From contig DOCI01000308.1 of NCBI GenBank assembly GCA_003503535.1, forward strand, positions 30,321 through 47,839: a stretch of DNA of 17,519 bases. Direction: 5' to 3'. This DNA comes from Planctomycetaceae bacterium (GTDB taxonomy: Bacteria; Planctomycetota; Planctomycetia; Planctomycetales; Planctomycetaceae). This document shows positions 6,974 to 14,902 of the stretch, one piece after another. A program made the position numbers and the translations under genes. The notes beneath the pieces were generated by a model. That model saw only the letters and a list, made by a program, of their open reading frames with translations. It did no database searches and was not told the origin of the DNA. Every line of letters begins with the position of its first letter. Within the stretch, counting starts at the first letter, position 1.

Positions 6974-8503
6974 ATGAAAAATGTCCTCCTCATCCTGATT
7001 GCAAGTTTAATTGGGATCGTCTTTGAGCAAACCACTTCCGCATCACAGCCGAATATTATGGTGTTCCTGGTGGATGATATGGGAGTCATGGATACCTCCG
7101 TTCCATTTTTGACGGACGAATCAGGACATCCAAAGAAGTATCCCCTCAATGAATATTACCGCACACCCAATATGCAGCGTCTGGCTGATCAGGGAATTCG
7201 CTTTAATAATTTCTGTGCGATGAGTGTCTGTTCGCCAACGCGAAACTCAATCATGACGGGGCAAAACGCCGCTCGGCATCATACAACCAACTGGATCAAT
7301 CCGACCAATAACAACCGTGGTCCTTTCGGTCCGCCAGACTGGAACTGGGAGGGTTTGAACAAAGAAGATGTCACCCTGCCCCGTCTGCTCATTAAAGCCG
7401 GTTATCGAACGATTCATGTCGGTAAGGGACATTTTGGAGCTGAGGATTACGAAGGGGCAGATCCCCTGAACATCGGATTTGATGTCAATGTCGCAGGAGC
7501 TTCTTTCGGAGCCCCGGGAAGTTATTACGCGGAAAAGGGATACGGAGCAGATACGAAACGTGCTCATCATGCCGTGCCTCATCTGCAGAAATATCATGGA
7601 TCAGAGACATTTCTAACCGAAGCCCTCTCCATCGAAGCGAAAGCTCGTGTGACCGAAGCGGTCAAAGATGACAAGCCATTCTTTCTTTACATGGCTCATT
7701 ATGCCGTGCATGCCCCATTCGATTCCGATCCTCGCTTTGCCGATCATTACAAAGACTCTGGCAAACCTGCGAATGCTCAGGCGTTCGCGACATTAATTGA
7801 AGGAATGGACAAATCGCTTGGCGATTTACTCGATCACTTCGACGAACTCGGCATTTCCGAAAACACACTTGTTTTCTTCCTGGGCGACAATGGCTCCGAT
7901 GCTCCCCTCGGTCATCAACATGCCGTCGCCTGTGCCGCTCCACTGCGAGGAAAAAAGGGTTCGCATTACGAAGGGGGAATGAGAGTTCCATTCATTGCCG
8001 CGTGGGCAAAACCGAATGCCAGTAACGCCAATCAGAAGGAATTGCCAATCGAAATCGGAGCGATTCAAAGTCAGCAGGCCGCAGTTTACGATTTGTATCC
8101 GACCATCCTGAATCTGGTCGAAGTGCAAAATCCCCAAAGCCACACCGTCGATGGATCCAAATTGAACAAACTTCTGACTGGTAAGTCAGATGCCTCACGC
8201 AATGAAACATTCCTGATGCACTACCCTCATTCCCCGCATCGCAGCGACTATTTCACCAGCTATCGCAAGGGAGACTGGAAAGTGGTCTATCATTACATCC
8301 CCTCAGAAGCTTCCGAAGGTTCGCACTATCAACTCTACAATCTTAAGGCTGATCCTTTTGAATCCAGCAATCTGGCGAAATCAAACCCGGAGCAATTGCA
8401 AAAACTGATGAAAGACCTCATTGCTGACATGCAACATTACGAGGCTCAATACCCAGTCGAAAAAGATGGGAAGACACCACGCAAGCCAATTATGCCGGAG
8501 TAA
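6974..8503 (+). CDS. Secreted formylglycine-dependent sulfatase with intact active site
   Basis: The 509-residue enzyme should cleave sulfate esters, most likely from sulfated glycans, in the periplasm or outside the cell. After a signal peptide (about residues 1-24) come Asp34-Asp35 (VDDMG), the formylglycine motif CSPTR (Cys86, Arg90), GKGHFG (Lys151, His153), MAHYAVHAP (His242), GDNG (Asp305, Asn306) and RGKKGSHYEGG (Lys327/328). These match the metal- and sulfate-binding set of family S1. I chose the ATG at 6974 rather than a GTG at 6929 because the signal peptide begins there and the upstream 15 residues do not look like a leader. The SD is weak. The gene stands alone on its strand and converges on the esterase gene at 8569. 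Its substrate cannot be told from sequence. Confidence 0.93.
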   Translation: MKNVLLILIASLIGIVFEQTTSASQPNIMVFLVDDMGVMDTSVPFLTDESGHPKKYPLNEYYRTPNMQRLADQGIRFNNFCAMSVCSPTRNSIMTGQNAARHHTTNWINPTNNNRGPFGPPDWNWEGLNKEDVTLPRLLIKAGYRTIHVGKGHFGAEDYEGADPLNIGFDVNVAGASFGAPGSYYAEKGYGADTKRAHHAVPHLQKYHGSETFLTEALSIEAKARVTEAVKDDKPFFLYMAHYAVHAPFDSDPRFADHYKDSGKPANAQAFATLIEGMDKSLGDLLDHFDELGISENTLVFFLGDNGSDAPLGHQHAVACAAPLRGKKGSHYEGGMRVPFIAAWAKPNASNANQKELPIEIGAIQSQQAAVYDLYPTILNLVEVQNPQSHTVDGSKLNKLLTGKSDASRNETFLMHYPHSPHRSDYFTSYRKGDWKVVYHYIPSEASEGSHYQLYNLKADPFESSNLAKSNPEQLQKLMKDLIADMQHYEAQYPVEKDGKTPRKPIMPE

Positions 8504-8525
8504 TTATAAGAGGTCGTCTTTACTC

Positions 8526-8549
8526 GTTCCCAGGGAGGACATTGGGAAC
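8526..8549. terminator. Possible hairpin between convergent genes
   Basis: GTTCCCA (8526-8532) and TGGGAAC (8543-8549) form a perfect 7-bp stem with a 10-nt loop. It lies 22 bp after the sulfatase 2 stop and 19 bp beyond the esterase stop, a usual place for a shared terminator. There is no T-run on either side, so it is at best non-canonical. Confidence 0.35.
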
Positions 8550-8568
8550 AGGGGAGAATCGATCTTGC

Positions 8569-9405
8569 TCACTCTTTCATCAATAATTCAACGGCTTCAC
8601 TAACCCAGCCGCTGTGCCAGTCGTGGGATCTTTCTGGCGTATCTCGATAGTGATGGGGAATTTTTAATTCCTCTAGCAGTTGATGGGCTTGCTCATGGTG
8701 ATCGGCGAAATTGCCAATGCCGGTGAGTATGAGTCGCGGTTGATCTTGCAAGCTTTCTGCATTGGCTCGCAGTAAGTTATCGATGCGATAAGTTTCGAAG
8801 TTTTCCTGCGTCCCAAAGATGGGACCGTTTCCGTACTTGCCGATCTGCTTCATCATCATTGGAGCATCCCAGGCTGCTGCCCGGCCAAAAAAATCGGGAT
8901 GACGCAGCAGCAGGCTCCAGGCTCCCCAGCCGGATTTGCTGAAACCAAGCAGCAGTCGATCTTCTGGCTTTTTTGAAACGGGATATGTTTTTTCAACAAA
9001 CGGGACGACAGTCTTGAGAAAATAACTTTCCTGACGAATTGCTTTAACATCAGGATGATCGGCATACCATGGCAACTGCGAGAAAGTCGGAGCCACGAAA
9101 ATGCAGTTGTATTTTTTGTGCAGGCGATGCTCCCGAACTTCAAGCAGGCCATCCCCGTAACGGCTTTCACGGCCCTGCTCGACAGGTAGCACATAGATGA
9201 CAGGGTAGAATTTATTCGTATCGAGATCAGGAGGAAGCAGAACACGAACCTGCGTCGCCTCCGACTGATCTGGCGATTCGATCTTATGAACCCGGATCTC
9301 CCGCATATATTCCAAAGTGGGAGAAGATGCCCATGTTTCTTCGTAGAAAGCAATTGAAGAAACAATCAGCAGGAATGAGCCAAAGGCCAGTCGAGAAATT
9401 GTCAT
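8569..9405 (-). CDS. Secreted esterase of the PF00756-like alpha/beta-hydrolase group
   Basis: The 278-residue protein starts with a signal peptide (about 1-26, ending TWASS). The body reads as an esterase-D/feruloyl-esterase-like fold: a first strand block VRVLLPPDLDTNKFYPVIYVLP (split near 54-74), the nucleophile elbow GFSKSG (154-159, Ser156), a likely acid among Asp180/Asp235, and the likely base His261 in ERSHDWHSGW. It should hydrolyse an ester outside the cytoplasm, perhaps on polysaccharide, but the substrate is unknown. GGA lies in the few bases before the ATG but inside a strong inverted repeat (9412-9457). The HtrA gene is 94 bp upstream on the same strand, so co-transcription is possible. 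Confidence 0.85.
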   Translation of the reverse strand: MTISRLAFGSFLLIVSSIAFYEETWASSPTLEYMREIRVHKIESPDQSEATQVRVLLPPDLDTNKFYPVIYVLPVEQGRESRYGDGLLEVREHRLHKKYNCIFVAPTFSQLPWYADHPDVKAIRQESYFLKTVVPFVEKTYPVSKKPEDRLLLGFSKSGWGAWSLLLRHPDFFGRAAAWDAPMMMKQIGKYGNGPIFGTQENFETYRIDNLLRANAESLQDQPRLILTGIGNFADHHEQAHQLLEELKIPHHYRDTPERSHDWHSGWVSEAVELLMKE

Positions 9406-9411
9406 GTTGTT

Positions 9412-9457
9412 TCCATAATGAGAATACCAACTTCTGTCAGTCGATTCTCATTATGGA
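9412..9457. repeat. Perfect 14-bp inverted repeat next to the esterase start
   Basis: TCCATAATGAGAAT (9412-9425) is the exact reverse complement of 9444-9457, with an 18-nt loop. In the minus-strand transcript it forms the leader just before the esterase ATG at 9405, and its last arm includes the GGA that would serve as SD. No T-run follows, so it is not a standard terminator for htrA. It could be an operator or a translation-blocking hairpin. Confidence 0.7.
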
Positions 9458-9470
9458 TTGCAGCTGATAA

Positions 9471-9491
9471 GAAGGGAAGCATCGCTCCCTG
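9471..9491 (-). terminator. Weak hairpin after the htrA-type gene
   Basis: About ten bases past the protease stop, AGGGAGC and GCTTCCCT (minus strand) can form a 7-bp stem with a one-base bulge and a 3-nt loop, followed by TCTTATC. The T-run is poor, so it may slow rather than stop transcription into the esterase gene. Confidence 0.25.
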
Positions 9492-9499
9492 CTGATCGC

Positions 9500-10672
9500 T
9501 TACCGACCTCGCCATTCATTGGCTTTTGGTGTTTCGGTGCGTTGATCCAGGACACTACGGTCGCCCAGGACAACAGGCAGTGTTTGTCGTTTGCCTTTTC
9601 GGAGAACAATCGTTTTCACTGACGTGTTGACTGAAGTCAAACTGACCAGATTGATCAGATGATTTTCATCCAGAACCTCGACTCCACCGAAGTAGAGGAT
9701 AACATCGTCAATCATCAATCCTGAGCGGGAAGCTGGGGTGTTTTTGTAAACATCGACAACACGAGCACCGCGAACACGATCCAACCCCAGTTTCTGAGCG
9801 GTTTCTTCATCAAAGTCGGGATCAAGTTTCACACCCAGGTAAGCCCGTTTAACAGTGCCGTTCACAACAAGCTGTTCAGTCACATATCGCACCAGATTGC
9901 TGGGGATGGAGAAGCCAATCCCTTCATTCCCACCACTGTTGGAAGCGATGGCGGTATTGATGCCAATAATTCTGCCGGAAAGATCGATGAGCGGTCCACC
10001 ACTGTTGCCCGGATTGATGGCAGCATCGGTTTGCAGAAAATCCTGGTTAATGACATCACTCGATTCCCCCAGTCGGAGAGAACGACGCCCCTTGGCGGAT
10101 ATGATGCCGAATGTGACTGACTGACTCAAGCCGAAAGGACTTCCCTGTGCCAGAACCATGTGACCGATCTGAACAGTGTCGCTATCACCCCAGCGTGCCG
10201 GTTGAACGTTCGGCTCGTCAATCAGCAGTATGGCAACATCGGATTTATCATCGGCTCTAACTTCATAAGGATTGATCGTGCGACCATCAGAGAGTTGAAT
10301 GCGGATGTCAAAAGTATCTGCTCCCGCGACCACATGACGGTTTGTTACTACGAAGGGTGTTTTCGCTTGTGGACTGGACATGATGACACCCGAGCCGGTT
10401 TCTTCAACCAGTCCGCCGGAAGCTCCTTCAGATTCACTCTGAATATGTACGACACTTGGAGTCGTTAACGCGGAAATGCGTGAGAGCTGATTGCCACCTT
10501 CGGAAAAGGTCGACGGTGCTGCGAGTTGTCGATACATCTGTTCGACCGCATTCGCGTTCATCAATTCGGCTTCTGCGGTATTTCGCCAGGCCCCATCACG
10601 ACCCGTTAACCCTAAGATCACGCCCAGCAGAAAGAACAGGCTCGAAAAGAAAATCGTTGTGTACTTGTTCAT
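9500..10672 (-). CDS. HtrA/DegP-type trypsin-like serine protease with one PDZ domain
   Basis: The 390-residue envelope protease has an N-terminal hydrophobic segment (about 6-23), either a signal peptide or an anchor. A trypsin-like domain follows with the triad His113 (TNRHVV), Asp145 (KSDVAIL) and Ser224 (GNSGGP). One PDZ domain runs from about 278 to 375, with the carboxylate-binding loop near YLGV. HtrA proteins degrade or refold damaged proteins in the periplasm; one PDZ gives a DegS-like layout, though many planctomycete paralogues share it and specific equivalence is not implied. The start has a good SD: GAGAGG (complement of 10678-10683), five bases before the ATG. It is probably transcribed before the esterase gene at 8569. 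Upstream is a long gene-free region. Confidence 0.93.
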   Translation of the reverse strand: MNKYTTIFFSSLFFLLGVILGLTGRDGAWRNTAEAELMNANAVEQMYRQLAAPSTFSEGGNQLSRISALTTPSVVHIQSESEGASGGLVEETGSGVIMSSPQAKTPFVVTNRHVVAGADTFDIRIQLSDGRTINPYEVRADDKSDVAILLIDEPNVQPARWGDSDTVQIGHMVLAQGSPFGLSQSVTFGIISAKGRRSLRLGESSDVINQDFLQTDAAINPGNSGGPLIDLSGRIIGINTAIASNSGGNEGIGFSIPSNLVRYVTEQLVVNGTVKRAYLGVKLDPDFDEETAQKLGLDRVRGARVVDVYKNTPASRSGLMIDDVILYFGGVEVLDENHLINLVSLTSVNTSVKTIVLRKGKRQTLPVVLGDRSVLDQRTETPKANEWRGR

Positions 10673-11348
10673 GAATGCCTCTCAGGGATTTCTACGCCGG
10701 GGTCCGTCCAAACAACGGATTTGTCGATTTGATACGAGTCTGTTTGAATACGAATCACTCGCATCCAATGTCGCAGCCGCATCCACCGGCCATTCATTCT
10801 CCTTACCCTTCTTCCGGGTAGTGAGTCATCCCTGTTGATGACGCCCTTAAACTGACGTCACTACTATGATCTCGTGAAAGTCAAATCGGTCAATTGCTTT
10901 TTCAGAAAATAATCAATCCTTTCAAACTCTGGCTGCCACCGGGCTTCGATGTCCAGAATTCTGCATAACTGGTCTGACACAATTATTCCGGCCTCTAATA
11001 TTAAGTGCGACCCCTAGCTCAACCATTTTGCATAAGATCGCTGCGGTCGGTTTGCTGTGCATAATCGTTCCAGCACAACAATTTACAGCTGTAACATTGA
11101 TACGATCTGCAGAATTAATGCATCGTGAACTTCAAGAGCAATATCGCCAGAACGGATCCGGTTGTATCGATTAAATGGCCAAATAGCGGATTTGCAGAAG
11201 CTTGCATGAAAAAACAAAATAGGTAGAAAAGTGATGCTTGTGTTTGACTGTACCGGCTCCGTAACTTCAAAAAGAACAAGATACCGTCTGAAGTTTACCT
11301 CAGTCGATGTGGACTCAAGACCGCGAGATGATTCAAAGGAGCGACACA
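10673..11348. other. Long intergenic region between divergent genes
   Basis: This 676-bp stretch separates the htrA-type gene and the gene at 11349. Short frames here lack coding character and SD sites. Visible structure is modest: an imperfect inverted repeat GTAGTGAGTCA (10818-10828) against TGACGTCACTAC (10853-10864), with one bulged base, and three TGCATAA copies at 10962, 11029 and 11058. It presumably holds both promoters. TTGACT at 11244 has no matching -10. I see no tRNA and no recognised riboswitch. Confidence 0.5.
11335..11341 (+). promoter_or_regulatory. Strong ribosome-binding site fixing the start at 11349
   Basis: AAAGGAG lies seven bases before the ATG at 11349. It decides against an in-frame ATG 14 codons earlier (11307), which has no such site. 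Confidence 0.85.
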
Positions 11349-12392
11349 ATGAACGGCAGCATCAACCAGGACAATTCTCGAAACACCAGTCGTTCTCCGG
11401 CAGGCTGGTCGCACGGGTTTCGGCTCGGCTTGATCGGATTTTTAATCGCCTGGTCATTTTCAGCCCACGGGCAGGATTTGCAACCTGTGCAACCGGTTCT
11501 CGATCCCAATGAAGAAGGCCTGGAAGTTCCAGTCACGCCTGATGAAATCGAAAAACCGGGGAAGATTGTCCCCGGAGATGCTGTCCCTTCTCTGCCGATG
11601 CTGGAAGAAGTGCCAAAGCCTGTTGAAGTCTCACCGATGCCACTGCGAGTTCCTGATACGAAATCGACTCCTGTTCCCGAAGTGACTAAACCTGTCTCTC
11701 CAGAACCGATGAAGCCTGTGCAAAAACCAGAGCCTGAGTTGGCTCCTTCCAAGCCGGCACCAGAAAACACAAACAAATTCGCTGAAAAGCCGCTCAAGTC
11801 TTCTGAGAAAGAGTCTGGCGAGCAATGGACGATGCTCATCACTTCAGGCCCCAGCCGAGCAGCCGGAACGCCTGCTCAGAAGGATCTCGTAACATTTGAT
11901 CTCGACAAGAAAACGCATCAGGTTGTCGGAGGCCCCCACGTCAAACAGCTTGGTCCTGAAGACGAGCACCTGTTGACGAAAGCCTCAGAAGTACCTCATC
12001 GTAAATCGAAAGTCGTCGCTGCTGATTATGAATCGGTTTACCAATCGATCCCTTATAGCCGAGCCGAATATCTGGCGAACCCCGCTTATCGACACGAAGC
12101 AACGATGGAAATCCTCTTTGGGGAATTACGACCGACTGTGATCCATAAAGAGGACAAACCTCAGCGGGTATACAATCAACCCCGAATTAACGATGTTCCC
12201 GAGGTTTATCGACCTCAATTGCCCTGGAACTGGAATGGACCGGGCAGCGCGTATGGATTCGGCTATGGATATGGACCGGCCGGCTATTTCGGAGCCCGAT
12301 ATCCTTATTGGACACCCAACTCCACTTATCGCATTTATCAAACTCAATACGGACCACTGTTCAACAGATATTACCGCCCGCTCGGTTATTAG
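11349..12392 (+). CDS. Secreted Pro/Glu-rich and Tyr/Gly-rich protein of unknown function
   Basis: I do not recognise a family. The 347-residue product has a hydrophobic export segment (about 22-40, ending SAHG). A low-complexity stretch rich in Pro, Glu, Lys and Val follows (about 42-155, with repeated KPV/EPxP units), likely extended and unstructured. Residues about 155-285 are mixed and could fold. The C-terminus (about 286-347) is very rich in Tyr, Gly, Pro and Asn (such as GFGYGYGPAGYFG) and ends RYYRPLGY. A Pro-rich spacer with an aromatic/Gly tail fits a wall- or surface-associated protein; that is inference. It is flanked by divergent htrA and a strong terminator, so it is probably transcribed alone. 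Confidence 0.85.
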   Translation: MNGSINQDNSRNTSRSPAGWSHGFRLGLIGFLIAWSFSAHGQDLQPVQPVLDPNEEGLEVPVTPDEIEKPGKIVPGDAVPSLPMLEEVPKPVEVSPMPLRVPDTKSTPVPEVTKPVSPEPMKPVQKPEPELAPSKPAPENTNKFAEKPLKSSEKESGEQWTMLITSGPSRAAGTPAQKDLVTFDLDKKTHQVVGGPHVKQLGPEDEHLLTKASEVPHRKSKVVAADYESVYQSIPYSRAEYLANPAYRHEATMEILFGELRPTVIHKEDKPQRVYNQPRINDVPEVYRPQLPWNWNGPGSAYGFGYGYGPAGYFGARYPYWTPNSTYRIYQTQYGPLFNRYYRPLGY

Positions 12393-12421
12393 TCCGAAAA
12401 TTTGAATGGAATACTCAAAAC

Positions 12422-12451
12422 CACTGCAGGCTTGCTCTGTAGTGTTTTTTT
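12422..12451 (+). terminator. Intrinsic terminator after the 11349-12392 gene
   Basis: CACTGCAG (12422-12429) pairs with CTGTAGTG (12437-12444) over eight positions, including one G-U pair, around a 7-nt loop. Seven T residues (12445-12451) follow directly. It lies 29 bp past the stop codon. The last two T residues also belong to the stop codon of the opposing DUF2079 gene. Confidence 0.85.
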
Positions 12452-14516
12452 ATTGTTGGTCTCTTCGTTTCAACACAATGAAATATCCATTCGTTTCATC
12501 CTGGAGCAGTTCCCATTGATCGGGCTGTTCACGAAGTTCCCGAACTTGTCCCGGCTCATGAATTTCGCTGTAGGGGTGTCGGGTATCGATCACGATGTAG
12601 TCGGTATCCTCTGGGACATTTGTTGTCCCCCCGCTCACAGTTCGTGCATAATGACTGTAATCGTAAGAACGCTCGTAATGCGTAAAGCGAGGGTGAACAT
12701 AATCCGTCGAAGCGACACGAGAGTTCCTGGGGATCAGAGTTTCAATTTTGGAAAAATTCTTTGCCCGTTCATCCGGCACATATAATTTCCAGCCATTCCA
12801 ATTGGAGCCAGGATCCCAGAAAGCAACTCCCAATGGAGAAAGCGAGAACCAGACAGAAGTCGCTATTGCACAACTGAAAGCAAATTGAGTTTGTCGTAGC
12901 GACCGCAGTCTTATTTCCAAAGCTTCATTCTCGACCACGTTCGATTCTTCTTCACGTTCCTTGCGATGGAAGATCGCATTTCCAAGTCCAGTTGCTGCAG
13001 CCCAGAAAAGCAATGGAACCAGTGGTGCGTGAAAGTGATGCCGAGGATCTTGAGCCAGTTCGTTCAGACAAAGCAGCACAAACATCGGAGCCGTACTGAG
13101 AAATCGTAATGGCGAAAGTAGCGGTAAAAAACCGAGCGGCAGCAACATCGCCAGTACATACACTGCGGAATTGATTGTCAATAATTCCTGTCCCAGCAGC
13201 AGTGGATTCGTCAGCATCGTCCAGATGATTTCCGATGTGGACTCGCCAAACTTTGAGAAGTAACCGGCATAATGAACTTCAACCCCACTGCGAAACCAAC
13301 GTATCAGTTTCAAGGCAGTCAGCAGGTATATCGGCCCACCAATTAGATACCCCAGGCCAAATCGGAAACCAAGGGATGAGTCATTTTTATTTCGGTTCCA
13401 CCACCATTGCACCAGCAGCGAGAATCCAATCGAGAAAATGACAATCGCATAGTCTTCTTTGCAGGTCAACGAGAAGATCAGCAGACCTGAGGCGATTCCC
13501 CATTGTTTTCGTTCAATTTGATCGAGAGCGAACAGCACAACTGGAACACCAAAGGCGATGGGACGAAATGTTTTCAAATCGACCGCGATGTCCAGAAACT
13601 GCATCGGGAAAAAGCAGAGATAAGTGGCACTTAACAACAGGGCCGCTTTCCGATTTCCGCAACTCCGCTCCGCCATCCAGTAAATTGGAATCGCCCCGAT
13701 CGCCAGGGCAAAGGACTCGCAAAATTCCAATAACAACTGAGAAGGCCAAAGCCAATAAGCCGGGATTAGAAACAGATGCACAAACTGAATATGTTCCCCC
13801 CAGAACAAACCCTGATCCAGATAGCTGCGAAATCCTTTACCGTGCAGCACATTCCAGAGATGCTCTTCATACATCGCCGAGTCGCCGTGCGGCAGTCTCA
13901 AATTGAACCACAAGCCCCAGTTCATTGCAGTGAATATGATCACATACAACAACATTAGGACGAGCAGTATGATTTTGATTGGCGATGAGTTTTCGTTTGA
14001 TTCCAGCAATTTCGCTTCAGAAATTTTTGTGGTACGCAGGACCTCATACAGACTCCCTGCAATTGGAAGTGAAATCCAGAAGACGAGTGTCGCCTGCAAA
14101 AATGTCAACACGGGTGTCGACTGAGCAATCAGGCAGGCAATCCATAAGATTCCCCATATTCCCGCCAGGCTCATCCAACTGTTCAACTGCCGAATTCGAT
14201 CCCCGCTTCCTTGCAACCACAAGACTCCAGCCGGGATTGCGTAAAAGAGAATCGAGATAATCAGGCAAAACAGGTAAGAAACTCGGATTTCCTGCTGGCC
14301 CTGAGCCAAAGGAGTCACCGTTCCTCCCAGAAGATTCAGGGAGATCCAGTTTGCAGTTGGCGGGCTGAAAAATGACTGTGACAGAGAAGGAGCTTCAAAG
14401 ACGATCTGTAGTGTGTTGGCCAGCAGGCAAAGGACAACACTCGATATCACTCCTGTGATAATCCCCGATTGGAGGACCACGTCTTTATTCGCATCCTCTG
14501 CTTGTGTATGATTCAT
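12450..14516 (-). CDS. DUF2079-family polytopic membrane protein
   Basis: The 688-residue protein has a dozen or so hydrophobic helices between residue 15 and about 590, then a soluble C-terminal part of about 100 residues (from VPDERAKNFSKIETLIPRN). It fits DUF2079, a family thought to be related to GT-C glycosyltransferases. A first loop has acidic residues followed by HLWNVLHGKGF (about 212-229). GEHIQFVHLFLIPAYW comes next (240-255). A TCKEDYA motif (352-357) lies after a transmembrane helix. GT-C enzymes use lipid-linked sugars at the outer membrane face, but no activity is established for this family. The ATG at 14516 has no SD; no better alternative is near. It is convergent with the preceding gene and divergent from the MarR gene. 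Confidence 0.85.
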   Translation of the reverse strand: MNHTQAEDANKDVVLQSGIITGVISSVVLCLLANTLQIVFEAPSLSQSFFSPPTANWISLNLLGGTVTPLAQGQQEIRVSYLFCLIISILFYAIPAGVLWLQGSGDRIRQLNSWMSLAGIWGILWIACLIAQSTPVLTFLQATLVFWISLPIAGSLYEVLRTTKISEAKLLESNENSSPIKIILLVLMLLYVIIFTAMNWGLWFNLRLPHGDSAMYEEHLWNVLHGKGFRSYLDQGLFWGEHIQFVHLFLIPAYWLWPSQLLLEFCESFALAIGAIPIYWMAERSCGNRKAALLLSATYLCFFPMQFLDIAVDLKTFRPIAFGVPVVLFALDQIERKQWGIASGLLIFSLTCKEDYAIVIFSIGFSLLVQWWWNRNKNDSSLGFRFGLGYLIGGPIYLLTALKLIRWFRSGVEVHYAGYFSKFGESTSEIIWTMLTNPLLLGQELLTINSAVYVLAMLLPLGFLPLLSPLRFLSTAPMFVLLCLNELAQDPRHHFHAPLVPLLFWAAATGLGNAIFHRKEREEESNVVENEALEIRLRSLRQTQFAFSCAIATSVWFSLSPLGVAFWDPGSNWNGWKLYVPDERAKNFSKIETLIPRNSRVASTDYVHPRFTHYERSYDYSHYARTVSGGTTNVPEDTDYIVIDTRHPYSEIHEPGQVRELREQPDQWELLQDETNGYFIVLKRRDQQ

Positions 14517-14755
14517 AAGAGCGCTGTCTCTGGGTAAAGTGCTCTGTCGAGCGTTTAATTTCCATCACAATCGCTTCAGCACAGCGAGTTTGCCTGAACA
14601 TCTTCTGATTCAGTTTGAAGAGTGTATGTTAGACTGGGCAATCGTGACTGTGCAGTGATCGCAGTCGCTGAAAACTGAAATTATCGGTTCACGTATTTCG
14701 ATCCTCAAAATCGAATTCAGATCTGCTGGCGAATGAAATACTTTTCGAGCAAACT

Positions 14756-14783
14756 TTGTATTATCAAAGTAATGATGATACAA
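14756..14783. promoter_or_regulatory. Operator-like dyad 1 upstream of the MarR gene
   Basis: TTGTATTATCA (14756-14766) and TGATGATACAA (14773-14783) are inverted repeats matching at 10 of 11 positions with a 6-bp spacer. TTGTA/TACAA half-sites suit a winged-helix dimer such as MarR. It lies about 120 bp before the MarR start. Confidence 0.5.
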
Positions 14784-14829
14784 CAAATTTAATTATGCAT
14801 AGTGACCGGTTCATAACTGACTTACAAAT

Positions 14830-14849
14830 GGAGAGTCAATTGACTCCCC
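14830..14849. promoter_or_regulatory. Operator-like dyad 2 upstream of the MarR gene
   Basis: A 20-bp palindrome with a perfect 14-bp core GAGTCAATTGACTC (14833-14846) and nine of ten pairs matching overall. It sits 53 bp before the TTG start, where a repressor site would block its own promoter. MarR proteins commonly bind palindromes of this size. The sequence differs from dyad 1, so the two need not bind the same protein. Confidence 0.6.
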
Positions 14850-14891
14850 TTCAAACTCAATCTTCAACTGAATTCAACTTGAACAGGTGTT

Positions 14892-14896
14892 AAGGA
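14892..14896 (+). promoter_or_regulatory. Ribosome-binding site for a TTG start
   Basis: AAGGA, six bases before TTG at 14903, supports this rare start codon. No ATG lies near the beginning of the frame; the next in-frame methionine is at residue 64, inside the DNA-binding domain. Confidence 0.75.
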
Positions 14897-14902
14897 TCTC
14901 CA

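Larger units (their letters stand above)
14517..14902. other. Divergent control region between the DUF2079 and MarR genes
   Basis: This 386-bp gap holds no credible gene. The half nearest the MarR start is A/T-rich and contains two dyads, listed separately, plus a direct repeat TTCAACT at 14863-14869 and 14873-14879, exactly ten bases apart. The half nearest DUF2079 shows nothing I can name. Promoters for both genes should lie here, but I find no high-scoring -35/-10 pair. Confidence 0.6.

Noticed and set aside
8856..9365. 169-residue minus-strand frame inside the PF00756-like esterase gene
   Set aside because: Alternative-frame shadow of the esterase, which has a signal peptide and catalytic motif in its own frame.
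10962..11064. Three TGCATAA copies as a possible repeat array
   Set aside because: Irregular spacing (67 and 29 bp) and only 7 bp each; no CRISPR or iteron pattern.
11307..11348. Upstream ATG for the Pro/Glu-rich protein
   Set aside because: No SD there, whereas AAAGGAG sits at correct spacing from 11349.
11333..11842. 169-residue minus-strand frame rich in Gly/Ser/Thr
   Set aside because: It is the antisense of the Pro/Glu-rich coding region; its composition mirrors that low-complexity sequence.
14756..14784. Sigma-70 promoter TTGTAT-N17-TACAAC
   Set aside because: Both hexamers match consensus poorly and coincide with a dyad, which explains them better.
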